From Cyanobacteria bacterium HKST-UBA02 (GTDB lineage: Bacteria; Cyanobacteriota; Vampirovibrionia; Obscuribacterales; Obscuribacteraceae): 7,128 bases of DNA. The position numbers were made by a program, and so were the translations under genes. The stretch lies in contig JAGQHH010000124.1 of assembly GCA_020431945.1 (NCBI GenBank), positions 1-7,128 on the forward strand, in the 5' to 3' direction. Below the pieces are notes generated by a model. The model did not search any database. It was not told the origin of the DNA and saw only the letters and a list, made by a program, of their open reading frames with translations. Numbering within the stretch: the stretch's first letter is position 1; the number at the start of each line of letters is the position of its first letter. Below, piece by piece: positions 1 through 6,055 of this stretch.

Positions 1-1513
1 GCATATGGGCTGGGACGGCATGCTCTACAACTCTATGGGTGAGCGCCTGCAGGGGCTGTCTTTCGCGATTCACCATCAGCTCGAGTCACTGCCCAGGGAT
101 CGGTGGCAGGCGGTCCTGGATGACTATGGCAAGTTCTATAGCGTTCGCCTGTCGGTATTCGATATGGACGGCGCGCAGCTCGCCGGCGAAAGGCTCGACC
201 TTCCCGACAATGTGCGAGCGAGAATGAAGGACCTCCATCCGGGTCCGCCACCACCCGGGGTGCTCACTTTTCATGAGCGAATGCCACCACCGGGGGCACC
301 ACCGGGGGCACCACCCGGAGCACAATTCAGAACGCCATTCGGAACGCACCCGGGACCGCCGCCACCTCCTCCGGGGCCGCCCCCTCCTCCGGGAGCGCCA
401 CCACCTCATGACGATGTTCTCGATATATTCAAGCCACCGGGAGGACGCCGAGGCCCGCCCGGACCCCCACACCACTTCGTCGTCCACACGCCGGGGCACT
501 ACTTCATAGGAGCGTTTATACCTTTGAGACGCGATCCACCGGCCGCAGGGATATTGCTCGCTGATACGAGCAACATCTGGCAAACCAGACTGGTAGCCGA
601 TGTCCAGAATATTCTCCTGGTCGCTCTCGGCCTGCTTTTCGTTTCACTGCTCATCTGGACTCCATTCGTGATCGGGCTGACCCGCTCCCTGAGCCGGTTG
701 ACCGGCGCGACTGAGCGGATAGCCGAAGGGAAATTCGATACCCGACTTGCCATCGATCGGGGCGACGAGATAGGCAGACTGGCACAGGCTATCGACTCGA
801 TGTCAGCGCGACTGAGCTCCTATGTCTCCGGACAGAAACGCTTTCTCGGCGACATTGCCCACGAGCTTTGCTCGCCGGTGGCCAGGCTGCAAGTCGCCAT
901 CGAGCTTCTCAAGCAAGCTCAGGGCGCCGCCCGCGAGCGTGCCGTCGAAGACATCGACGAAGAGATGAAAGAGATCACCAGCCTGATAAACGAGCTCCTG
1001 GCTTTCTCCAAGGCAGGCATCAGCGGTCATGAGACCAGGCTCGAGACCATCGATCTCGCGAAGCTGATCGATTCGGTAATAACCAGAGCCGGCTCCGGAC
1101 AGGACATGGAAGTGAATGTCGAGATGGACGGTGCTCTGTCTTGCCTGGGCGACGAGCTCCTGATCGAGCGGGCTCTCGGTAATGTTCTGCGCAATTGCAG
1201 CCGCTATGCCGCCGGCAGTGGACCGGTGACGGTCAAGGTCAAACGAGCCGGCCAGCACGTCGTGATTATCGTGCAGGACAACGGACCGGGAGTACCACCG
1301 GAAGACCTGGCTAGACTCACCGAGCCTTTTTACCGTCCCGAGACCTCGCGCTCTCGCGAATCAGGAGGTGTCGGTCTCGGTCTCGCCATCGTCAGAGCCT
1401 GTATCGAAGCATGCGGAGGTACGGTCATGGCCCGCAATCGATCCTCAGGAGGCTTCGAGGTGGAGCTCAAGCTCTACGAAGCCAGGGGCAAGCAAGAAAA
1501 ATCCGATAATTAA
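1..1513 (+). CDS. Sensor histidine kinase, CpxA-like, N-terminus outside window
   Basis: This is a membrane sensor kinase of a two-component system, which would autophosphorylate a histidine and pass the phosphate to a response regulator not seen here. Residues are numbered from the ATG at 5. They run: extracytoplasmic sensor region (about 1-198); a membrane helix (about 202-226); HAMP (about 223-275); H-box FLGDIAHELCSP with phospho-acceptor H286; N-box around N393 and N397; G1 box DNGPG (425-429); F-box EPFYRP (440-445); and G2 box GGVGLGLAI (454-462). All catalytic boxes are intact. Kinases of this layout normally have a first membrane helix before the sensor region. None is visible and the frame is open to the left edge, so the ATG at 5 is probably internal. 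Residues 78-158 are extremely rich in Pro, Gly and His. The gene ends 226 bases before ku, so it is probably a separate unit. The family call is secure; the signal sensed is unknown. Confidence 0.93.
   Translation, partial: HMGWDGMLYNSMGERLQGLSFAIHHQLESLPRDRWQAVLDDYGKFYSVRLSVFDMDGAQLAGERLDLPDNVRARMKDLHPGPPPPGVLTFHERMPPPGAPPGAPPGAQFRTPFGTHPGPPPPPPGPPPPPGAPPPHDDVLDIFKPPGGRRGPPGPPHHFVVHTPGHYFIGAFIPLRRDPPAAGILLADTSNIWQTRLVADVQNILLVALGLLFVSLLIWTPFVIGLTRSLSRLTGATERIAEGKFDTRLAIDRGDEIGRLAQAIDSMSARLSSYVSGQKRFLGDIAHELCSPVARLQVAIELLKQAQGAARERAVEDIDEEMKEITSLINELLAFSKAGISGHETRLETIDLAKLIDSVITRAGSGQDMEVNVEMDGALSCLGDELLIERALGNVLRNCSRYAAGSGPVTVKVKRAGQHVVIIVQDNGPGVPPEDLARLTEPFYRPETSRSRESGGVGLGLAIVRACIEACGGTVMARNRSSGGFEVELKLYEARGKQEKSDN
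236..478 (+). repeat. Pro/Gly/His-rich low-complexity segment with PPGA tandem repeats
   Basis: Within the sensor region of the histidine kinase, codons 78-158 encode clustered HPGPPPP-like blocks. A 12-base unit, CCACCGGGGGCA, occurs at 287-298 and exactly again at 299-310. A third copy at 311-322 differs by two third-position changes, giving (PPGA)x3. Further Pro runs follow up to PPPHDD. The reading frame stays open throughout, so the segment is translated. Because it precedes the membrane helix and HAMP, it should lie outside the inner membrane. Confidence 0.85.
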
Positions 1514-1694
1514 TCTCAGCAGCCAGTGGCGTCCAGCGCGGAATGCATTGAAAGCGAAGCAGGATGCACGCTCAGCCCCACACATCCATATGTATGCCGA
1601 TCGGACATCTGAATAATACACATTGGATATGGGCAAAATAGCCATACGCCCCGGCAATGACAGGCGAAGCGATAAAACGCCGACGGGGAGTCAG

Positions 1695-1712
1695 GGCACT
1701 GAATATAGTGCC
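1695..1712. promoter_or_regulatory. Perfect 6-bp palindrome upstream of ku, possible operator
   Basis: GGCACT at 1695-1700 and AGTGCC at 1707-1712 are perfect inverted copies around a 6-base spacer. A TATAGT hexamer at 1704-1709, one mismatch from a -10 consensus, sits across the spacer and right arm. No convincing -35 is found 16-18 bases upstream. The right arm ends 27 bases before the ku ATG. It could be an operator, a leader hairpin, or chance. No T-run follows, so it is not a classical terminator. Confidence 0.3.
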
Positions 1713-1726
1713 ACGCACAGCGACTC

Positions 1727-1735
1727 AAAAGGTGG
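1727..1735 (+). promoter_or_regulatory. Ribosome-binding site of ku
   Basis: AAAAGGTGG contains a good Shine-Dalgarno core (AGGTGG, 1730-1735) 4 bases before the ATG at 1740. It decides the start. The same frame could open at a TTG at 1623, but the extra 39 residues resemble nothing in Ku, whereas MAARAIWSGIITFG from 1740 is the typical Ku N-terminus. Confidence 0.75.
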
Positions 1736-1739
1736 TGTT

Positions 1740-2627
1740 ATGGCAGCGAGAGCTATCTGGAGCGGCATTATCACATTTGGAATGGTAAGCATTCCGGTCA
1801 AACTCTATACCGCGACCGACAACAAAGACATCTCTTTCAATCAGCTCCACGCCGATTGCAAATCCAGGGTGAAAGATCACCGATTCTGTCCGACCTGCGA
1901 CCGCAAGATCGAATACTCTGAAATCGAAAAGGGCTATGAGTACGCCAAGGGGCAGTATGTGGTCCTCACCAAGGAGGATTTCGAGAAGCTTCCCCTCCCC
2001 AACAAGAACGCCATCGAGATAAGCTCCTTCGTCGAAGACGAAGAGATTGATGCGGTCTTTTATGACAAGGCATATTACATCGAGCCCGACGAGGCGGCCC
2101 GCAAGCCTTTCACCCTTTTCATGCGCGCCATGAGCGAAAAAGGAATGATCGCCATAGCCAAAGTCACGATCAGGACAAAGGAGCGCCTGTGCGCTTTGCG
2201 TCCCTACGGCGGCACCCTGATGATGAACACTCTGCTCTATCCAGACGAGGTGCGGGTAGACAAGCATAAAGAGCTCCCCAGTGTGGAGATTTCGGACAAA
2301 GAACTGGCCATGGCATCGAGCCTCATCGACCTGATGACCCAGGACTTCGACCCTGAAAGCTATAAAGACAGCTACAGGGAAGCCCTCCTCCAGATGATCG
2401 AAGCCAAGCTCGAAGGCAAAGAGATTCACGAAGCACCACAGGCCAGAGAAAGCAATGTCATCGACCTCATGGACGCGCTGCAGGCAAGCATGGAGAGCAT
2501 CAAAGCCTCCAAGCTCGAGAAGCCCGCTAAGAGCTCCAACAAAGTCGCCGCCAAGGTCGCCAAAAGCGATAATGAGGCGGTGGCAGCCGGCGGCGAGAAG
2601 AAGACGAGAAAACGCAAGACAGGTTGA
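1740..2627 (+). CDS. ku: Non-homologous end-joining protein Ku
   Basis: This is the bacterial Ku homologue. It forms a homodimeric ring that threads onto double-strand DNA ends and recruits LigD. The 295-aa length is normal. The start MAARAIWSGIITFGMVSIPVKLY is diagnostic, followed by the Ku core: KGYEYAKGQYVVLT (64-77), then AIAKVTIRTKERLCALRPYGG (138-158), then a helical region containing DLMTQDFDPESYKDSYREAL (197-215). Cysteines C40, C50 and C53 with H37 form a possible zinc ribbon (CPTC). A similar CxxC occurs in Bacillus-type Ku. The tail from about 257 is Lys/Ala-rich and ends KKTRKRKTG. Such basic tails are known in bacterial Ku to bind DNA and allow movement along it. The stop at 2625-2627 lies 7 bases before ligD, so the two genes form one operon. 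Confidence 0.97.
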   Translation: MAARAIWSGIITFGMVSIPVKLYTATDNKDISFNQLHADCKSRVKDHRFCPTCDRKIEYSEIEKGYEYAKGQYVVLTKEDFEKLPLPNKNAIEISSFVEDEEIDAVFYDKAYYIEPDEAARKPFTLFMRAMSEKGMIAIAKVTIRTKERLCALRPYGGTLMMNTLLYPDEVRVDKHKELPSVEISDKELAMASSLIDLMTQDFDPESYKDSYREALLQMIEAKLEGKEIHEAPQARESNVIDLMDALQASMESIKASKLEKPAKSSNKVAAKVAKSDNEAVAAGGEKKTRKRKTG

Positions 2628-2629
2628 GG
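2626..2629 (+). promoter_or_regulatory. Ribosome-binding site of ligD overlapping the ku stop
   Basis: GAGG at 2626-2629 overlaps the ku stop codon (TGA, 2625-2627) and lies 5 bases before a TTG at 2635. A TGA directly precedes that TTG in the same frame (2632-2634), so no longer start exists. The next in-frame option is the ATG at 2707, 19 codons before the catalytic lysine. Confidence 0.6.
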
Positions 2630-2634
2630 CGTGA

Positions 2635-4692
2635 TTGCATAAATCCCTTGATCTGAAAAACCGCAAAGGCGCAAGAGCATCGGTTATACCCGAGAGGCTT
2701 GCCCCGATGCTCGCCAGCCTCCCGGAAGGCGAGTACAGCAGACCCGGCATGATCTACGAGCCCAAGCTAGACGGCATGCGAGCCCTGGCTTTCGTCAATA
2801 AAGGGCAATGCCGGCTCGTCTCCAGGCGTTTTATCGACATCACCGATCAGTACCCGTCCCTTGCCGCAGAGTTGTCCGGTCTCACCACCGGCGATGCTCT
2901 GCTCGACGGCGAGATAATCGCCCTGAATGAAAAAGGCAGGCCGTCCTTTCAGCATCTTCAGCAGCGCATGAATCTATTGAAAAAAGCAGACATCACCCGG
3001 GCGGAAGCGACAGTGCCGGTATTCTATTTTGTCTTCGATATCGTCCACGCGCGGGGTTTCGATCTCTGCGCCATGCCCCTGAGCCAACGCAAAGAGGTCC
3101 TCTCCGAAAGCCTCAGCCAGTCTGACCGTGTGCGTATTCTCAGTTATTTCGAAGAAGACGGTAGAGCCGCATATGAGGCTTGCATCGAGAACGGTTTCGA
3201 GGGGATCGTCGCCAAGAAATTCGACAGCTCCTACGAGCCAGGCAGGCGCTCGACTTGCTGGATCAAGGTAAAGGCCCAGCAGACCGACGAGTTTCTCATC
3301 GGCGGATACAAGGCGGGGCAGGGCTCGAGGAGCACCACTTTCGGTGCGTTATTGCTGGGGTCCTACCAGAGGGACGGCAGCCTCCTCTATTGCGGTAGCG
3401 TCGGAACAGGCTTCGATCAGCGCCTGCTCAAGGATCTTTTAGAAGCCATGAAACCCCTGGAGCAGAAAGCCTGTCCGTTCATCAACCGTCCCGAAGACAA
3501 GAAGAACGTCACCTGGCTGAAGCCGGAGCTGGTAGCCGAGATCAAATTCATGGACTGGACCAGAGACCGCCATCTCCGCACTCCTGTTTTTCTGAGGCTG
3601 CGCGATGACAAGGATCCAGTCGATATATGCCTGGAGCCCGTGCGCCGCAATGAAAGCAAGAAGAGCAAACAAAAATCCGCGAAGTCCCCGGCCCAGGAGC
3701 TCAGTGAGCTTATCGCCGGAACCGGCGAGGACCGGCTCGAAGCTGTGGTCGAAGGCGACACCCTGGAGTTCAGTCATCTGAGCAAAATAATGTGGCCTGT
3801 CGGCAGCACCGCAATCGGTGCCGTAACCAAACGGGATTATCTCGCCTATATAGCGCTTGTATCACCATATAGGCTGGCACACCTCCAGGACAGACCGCTG
3901 TCATTTCTTCGCTCTCCGGAGGGGGTCACCGGCAAGCCCTTCTATCAGAAGCACTGGAATCTAGACCTGCCTGACTTCGTCGAGACCTGCCTGGTCGAAA
4001 AAGACGGCGAGAGCACCGAGCTTTCGATGTGCAACAATCTCGCTTCCTTGATGTGGTTCACCCAGCACAGCACCATCGAATTTCATGCCTGGCTCTCGAG
4101 AATGATCGCTTACCAGAAAGAAGAAATCGGCCCGGGCGACAGCCCTGACTTCATGGTCTTCGACCTGGACTGCCACAGTCAGGACGAGGATAAAGACAAG
4201 AAGAGCTACAGGCGAGACTCATTCCTGGCGACCTGCGAGGCGGCAGCCTGGCTCAAGGAAGCCCTCGACCAGGTGAAGCTGGAGGGACTCATGAAGACCT
4301 CCGGTCGCAACGGTCTTCATGTCTATGTGCCCATGGTCAATACCCTTGAGCACGAGGAAGCTCGAATTCTTGCCGAGACCATATGCAGATATGTGATTCA
4401 GAAGCATCCCGGCAGGGTGACGGTCAATGCCTATGGCGCCAAGCAAGAAGGCCTCATACTTCTCGACTACAGCCCCAACTGCCGTGGCAAGACTCTGGTC
4501 GCGCCGTATTCGGCAAGGCTCATGCTGGAGCAAACAGTCTCGGCGCCCATCGAATGGAGCGAGCTGGGGGACATTCTTCCCATAGACCTCACGATAAGTA
4601 CCGTACCGGAAAGAATCGCCGGCAAGGGTGACCTCTGGGCGGACTGGCAGAAGCGGAGAAAAGACCTCGAATCGATGTTGCGTCGCAAATGA
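2635..4692 (+). CDS. ligD: LigD: ATP-dependent DNA ligase and primase-polymerase (LIG-POL)
   Basis: This end-joining ligase partners Ku: it fills or extends broken ends and seals them. Of its 685 residues, 1 to about 335 form the ATP-dependent ligase. Motif I is KLDG with adenylated K44, followed by SRR (63-65), DGEI (91-94), FDIVH (134-138), motif IV EGIVAKK (189-195), motif V WIKVK (209-213) and an OB-fold. A Lys/Ser linker (about 338-360) leads to the LigD-type polymerase at about 378-645. Its metal-binding acidic residues should be D510 and D512 (VFDLD) and D611 (LLDYSPNCRG). The TSGRNGLHVYVP motif is at 555-566. No phosphoesterase/nuclease domain is present. This LIG-POL order is as in Bacillus LigD, unlike Pseudomonas (PE-LIG-POL) or Mycobacterium (POL-PE-LIG). 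A charged insert (about 513-527, QDEDKDKKSYRR) follows the DLD motif. The TTG start is chosen from the upstream GAGG and could be wrong; ATG 2707 is the alternative. Confidence 0.95.
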   Translation: MHKSLDLKNRKGARASVIPERLAPMLASLPEGEYSRPGMIYEPKLDGMRALAFVNKGQCRLVSRRFIDITDQYPSLAAELSGLTTGDALLDGEIIALNEKGRPSFQHLQQRMNLLKKADITRAEATVPVFYFVFDIVHARGFDLCAMPLSQRKEVLSESLSQSDRVRILSYFEEDGRAAYEACIENGFEGIVAKKFDSSYEPGRRSTCWIKVKAQQTDEFLIGGYKAGQGSRSTTFGALLLGSYQRDGSLLYCGSVGTGFDQRLLKDLLEAMKPLEQKACPFINRPEDKKNVTWLKPELVAEIKFMDWTRDRHLRTPVFLRLRDDKDPVDICLEPVRRNESKKSKQKSAKSPAQELSELIAGTGEDRLEAVVEGDTLEFSHLSKIMWPVGSTAIGAVTKRDYLAYIALVSPYRLAHLQDRPLSFLRSPEGVTGKPFYQKHWNLDLPDFVETCLVEKDGESTELSMCNNLASLMWFTQHSTIEFHAWLSRMIAYQKEEIGPGDSPDFMVFDLDCHSQDEDKDKKSYRRDSFLATCEAAAWLKEALDQVKLEGLMKTSGRNGLHVYVPMVNTLEHEEARILAETICRYVIQKHPGRVTVNAYGAKQEGLILLDYSPNCRGKTLVAPYSARLMLEQTVSAPIEWSELGDILPIDLTISTVPERIAGKGDLWADWQKRRKDLESMLRRK

Positions 4693-4818
4693 AGATACGA
4701 GGACATAGATCAGACGACCAACGGATATACGCAAAACCAGAAGGGCACTATTCCATATCGCCTGGATCCAAATGCGATATATCCGCAGGAGAGATTCTCT
4801 AACCTGATCGAAAGAGCG
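4693..4818. other. Intergenic stretch between ligD and the retron promoter, with inverted repeats
   Basis: No gene is supported here. CGGATATACGC (4722-4732) is inverted at 4774-4785 (GCGATATATCCG, one extra A). A competing perfect 7-bp inverted repeat is ATATCGC (4755-4761) with GCGATAT (4774-4780). The two pairings share the right arm and exclude each other. Neither is followed by a T-run, so a standard intrinsic terminator for ligD is not seen. They could still slow or end transcription, or serve as a protein site. Confidence 0.35.
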
Positions 4819-4847
4819 TTGACTTTACCCTGTCTCTGGACTTAAAT
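4819..4847 (+). promoter_or_regulatory. Predicted sigma-70-type promoter of the retron
   Basis: The -35 element TTGACT (4819-4824, 5 of 6 matches) is separated by exactly 17 bases from the -10 element TTAAAT (4842-4847, 4 of 6 matches). Transcription would begin near 4854, only a few bases before the a1 arm of the msr-msd RNA at 4861. That is where a retron transcript should start. The independent agreement between promoter and RNA boundary strengthens both calls. Confidence 0.6.
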
Positions 4848-4860
4848 TGATTGAATCGCC

Positions 4861-4877
4861 GGGGATGGCGAGCCTCT
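4861..4877 (+). repeat. Retron inverted repeat arm a1
   Basis: GGGGATGGCGAGCCTCT pairs with the a2 arm at 5025-5041. The inner 11 bases (4867-4877) match perfectly. Outward there is one T/T mismatch, then five more pairs including one G-U. Confidence 0.8.
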
Positions 4878-5024
4878 TCTGGACCGCTTCGCGGTTCTGG
4901 TTGATGGATCGTCAACCCGCCTTTCATATCATGCAACGAGTGCGCAATCGCCTTCGATCCGCGTGCGGCTCTTCGGCGCCTGGCATCTCGAGTTCGGAAA
5001 TGTCGATTCAGTTCGGCATAGCAG

Positions 5025-5041
5025 AGAGGCTCGCCTTCTCC
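5025..5041 (+). repeat. Retron inverted repeat arm a2
   Basis: AGAGGCTCGCCTTCTCC is the complement of a1. It closes the msr-msd RNA 24 bases before the reverse transcriptase start codon, the usual place for a2. Confidence 0.8.
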
Positions 5042-5065
5042 TGGTGAATAATTGGAATTGCTCAA

Positions 5066-5983
5066 ATGATTCAAACTTCTAGTAGCATAAAGCTGGACAA
5101 CCTTCTCGAAACCCTGGAGATCTCCGAGCTGGAGCTCAAGCGTTATGCGCTCAGGGCCGAAAAGAATTACCACGAGCTGCACCGCTTGAAAAAGTCGGGG
5201 AAGACACGGCGAGTGGTGGCACCCTCGTCCGAGCTCAAAGGACTACAAAGGAAAATCTCCAGGCGCATTCTACGCCACCATGACCTGCACGATTCCTGTA
5301 CGGGATATCGCCCTGGTCATTCCATCGTTTCCAACGCCCGTCCCCACACAGGCAAACGATTCGTCCTCAATATCGATCTCGAAGATTTCTTCCCGTCCAT
5401 ATCTTTCAATAGAGTAGTCGGTCTGTACCAGAGCCTGGGGCTGGATCGGAACGCAGCCAGACTTCTGGCCCGCGCCACCACTTATAAGGGCGCCCTCCCC
5501 CAGGGAGCACCGACATCCCCGGATATCGCCAATTTGGTCTGCCGCACCCTGGACAAGCGGCTGGAAGGCTTCTGCAAAATCAGGCAATGGTCTTATACCC
5601 GATACTGCGATGATATCACCATATCCGGTGACACATGCACGGACGGAGCCATGGATACGCTGCGGACGATCATCGAGTCCGAAGGCTTCCGCATCAACGA
5701 AGACAAAACCAGGATGCGTATGAGCCATCAAAGACAAACCGTCACCGGCGTGGTCGTCAACGAGCGACCCAATCTCGAAAGAAGCAAGCGCCGCAAACTC
5801 CGGGCTATCTGCCATCAGCTCCGCTGGAACCCTGAAAGCTTCGAAGGGCTCGGCAAAAAGCTAATGGGCAGCCTCAGCTTCGCCAACATGATCGGCGGGC
5901 TCCTGAAAAAATCCGATTTCCAGAGCGCCTGGCGTCTTCTCAAAGAGAAGCAGCAGGAAGCCAGACAGGCGAGCACGACCTGA
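5066..5983 (+). CDS. Retron-type reverse transcriptase
   Basis: This 305-aa RNA-directed DNA polymerase would copy the msd part of the upstream RNA into msDNA. An N-terminal KKSGKTRRVVAPSSELKGLQRKI (42-64) is the typical retron entry motif. It is followed by NIDLEDFFPSI (102-112, catalytic D104), the region between RT2 and RT3 with NAARL (129-133, where many retron enzymes have NAxxH), LPQGAPTSP (144-152), the active-site YCDD (180-183), and the thumb-region VTGVVVN motif (226-232) that marks retron enzymes. No intron maturase or endonuclease domain follows, which excludes a group II intron enzyme. No extra fused effector domain is present. YCDD replaces the more usual YADD. The ATG at 5066 is the first start after an in-frame TGA at 5045. 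Its ribosome-binding site is weak (GGA, 5054-5056). Translation may depend on the msr-msd transcript, whose end lies just upstream. Confidence 0.94.
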   Translation: MIQTSSSIKLDNLLETLEISELELKRYALRAEKNYHELHRLKKSGKTRRVVAPSSELKGLQRKISRRILRHHDLHDSCTGYRPGHSIVSNARPHTGKRFVLNIDLEDFFPSISFNRVVGLYQSLGLDRNAARLLARATTYKGALPQGAPTSPDIANLVCRTLDKRLEGFCKIRQWSYTRYCDDITISGDTCTDGAMDTLRTIIESEGFRINEDKTRMRMSHQRQTVTGVVVNERPNLERSKRRKLRAICHQLRWNPESFEGLGKKLMGSLSFANMIGGLLKKSDFQSAWRLLKEKQQEARQASTT

Positions 5984-5999
5984 GCCAGCGGAGTCCCTG

Positions 6000-6028
6000 C
6001 TGACACGAGATTCCAGCTCCTGTAGAAT
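6000..6028 (+). promoter_or_regulatory. Predicted promoter of the TPR lipoprotein gene
   Basis: CTGACA (6000-6005, 5 of 6 matches to a -35) and TAGAAT (6023-6028, 5 of 6 matches to a -10) are separated by 17 bases. Transcription would start near 6035, about 18 bases before the GTG start. This suggests the downstream gene is transcribed independently of the retron. Confidence 0.55.
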
Positions 6029-6055
6029 GCTTCTTTCTACCGAAGGAATCTCGTG
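6004..6055. promoter_or_regulatory. Long inverted repeat covering ribosome-binding site and start codon
   Basis: CACGAGATTCC (6004-6014) and GGAATCTCGTG (6045-6055) are perfect 11-bp inverted copies. Inside, GTAGAA (6022-6027) pairs with TTCTAC (6035-6040). The right arm contains part of the Shine-Dalgarno sequence and the whole GTG start codon. In RNA reading through from the retron, the start would be buried in a strong stem. A transcript from the predicted promoter at 6000-6028 would lack the left arm and leave the start free. As DNA it could instead be an operator over the promoter. No T-run follows, so it is a poor terminator. Confidence 0.6.
6043..6047 (+). promoter_or_regulatory. Ribosome-binding site of the TPR lipoprotein
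   Basis: AAGGA lies 5 bases before the GTG at 6053. The same frame has a TAG at 6023-6025 and no ATG between, so this site fixes the GTG as the start. Confidence 0.65.

Larger units (their letters stand above)
4861..5041 (+). ncRNA. Retron msr-msd non-coding RNA (template and primer for msDNA)
   Basis: This is the expected retron RNA immediately upstream of the reverse transcriptase. The a1 arm (4861-4877) pairs with the a2 arm (5025-5041), including 11 uninterrupted base pairs. The msr part carries two hairpins: 4881-4887 with 4891-4897 (ACCGC-TTC-GCGGT core), and GGTTGA (4899-4904) with TCAACC (4912-4917). The msd part (about 4918-5024) can fold on a basal stem, 4931-4941 with 5006-5019 (11 pairs, bulges at 5010 and 5014-5015). 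Above it are a hairpin at 4949-4978 (CGCC/GGCG plus an inner CCG/CGG stem) and a smaller one at 4982-5004. In known retrons the enzyme primes from the 2'-OH of a guanosine near the inner end of a1, giving branched msDNA. Here candidates are G4872 (in an AGC inside a1) or G4881/G4882. The msDNA would be roughly 100 nt. The fold was derived by eye, and the exact branch point is unresolved. Confidence 0.8.

Noticed and set aside
287..322. Short direct repeats as a CRISPR-like array
   Set aside because: The 12-base units are contiguous, have no spacers and encode PPGA in the kinase frame. They are coding low-complexity sequence.
1623..1739. Longer ku start at TTG 1623
   Set aside because: The added 39 residues are unlike any Ku, and a strong ribosome-binding site precedes ATG 1740, where the conserved Ku N-terminus begins.
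1725..2750. 341-aa open frame on the - strand opposite ku
   Set aside because: It mirrors the well-supported ku gene, has no recognisable family motif and no promoter or ribosome-binding site. It is a by-product of codon use.
4847..5047. 66-aa open frame on the + strand upstream of the reverse transcriptase
   Set aside because: It covers the msr-msd RNA almost exactly, has no ribosome-binding site (it begins at the predicted -10) and its sequence is dictated by RNA stems. A small retron accessory protein is unlikely here.
4799..5182. 127-aa open frame on the - strand across the retron RNA
   Set aside because: It overlaps the a1/a2 RNA and the start of the reverse transcriptase and has no recognisable protein features.
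5066..5983. Group II intron or diversity-generating retroelement enzyme
   Set aside because: There is no maturase or endonuclease domain, no intron RNA and no template/variable repeat pair. The VTG motif and upstream a1/a2 RNA point to a retron.
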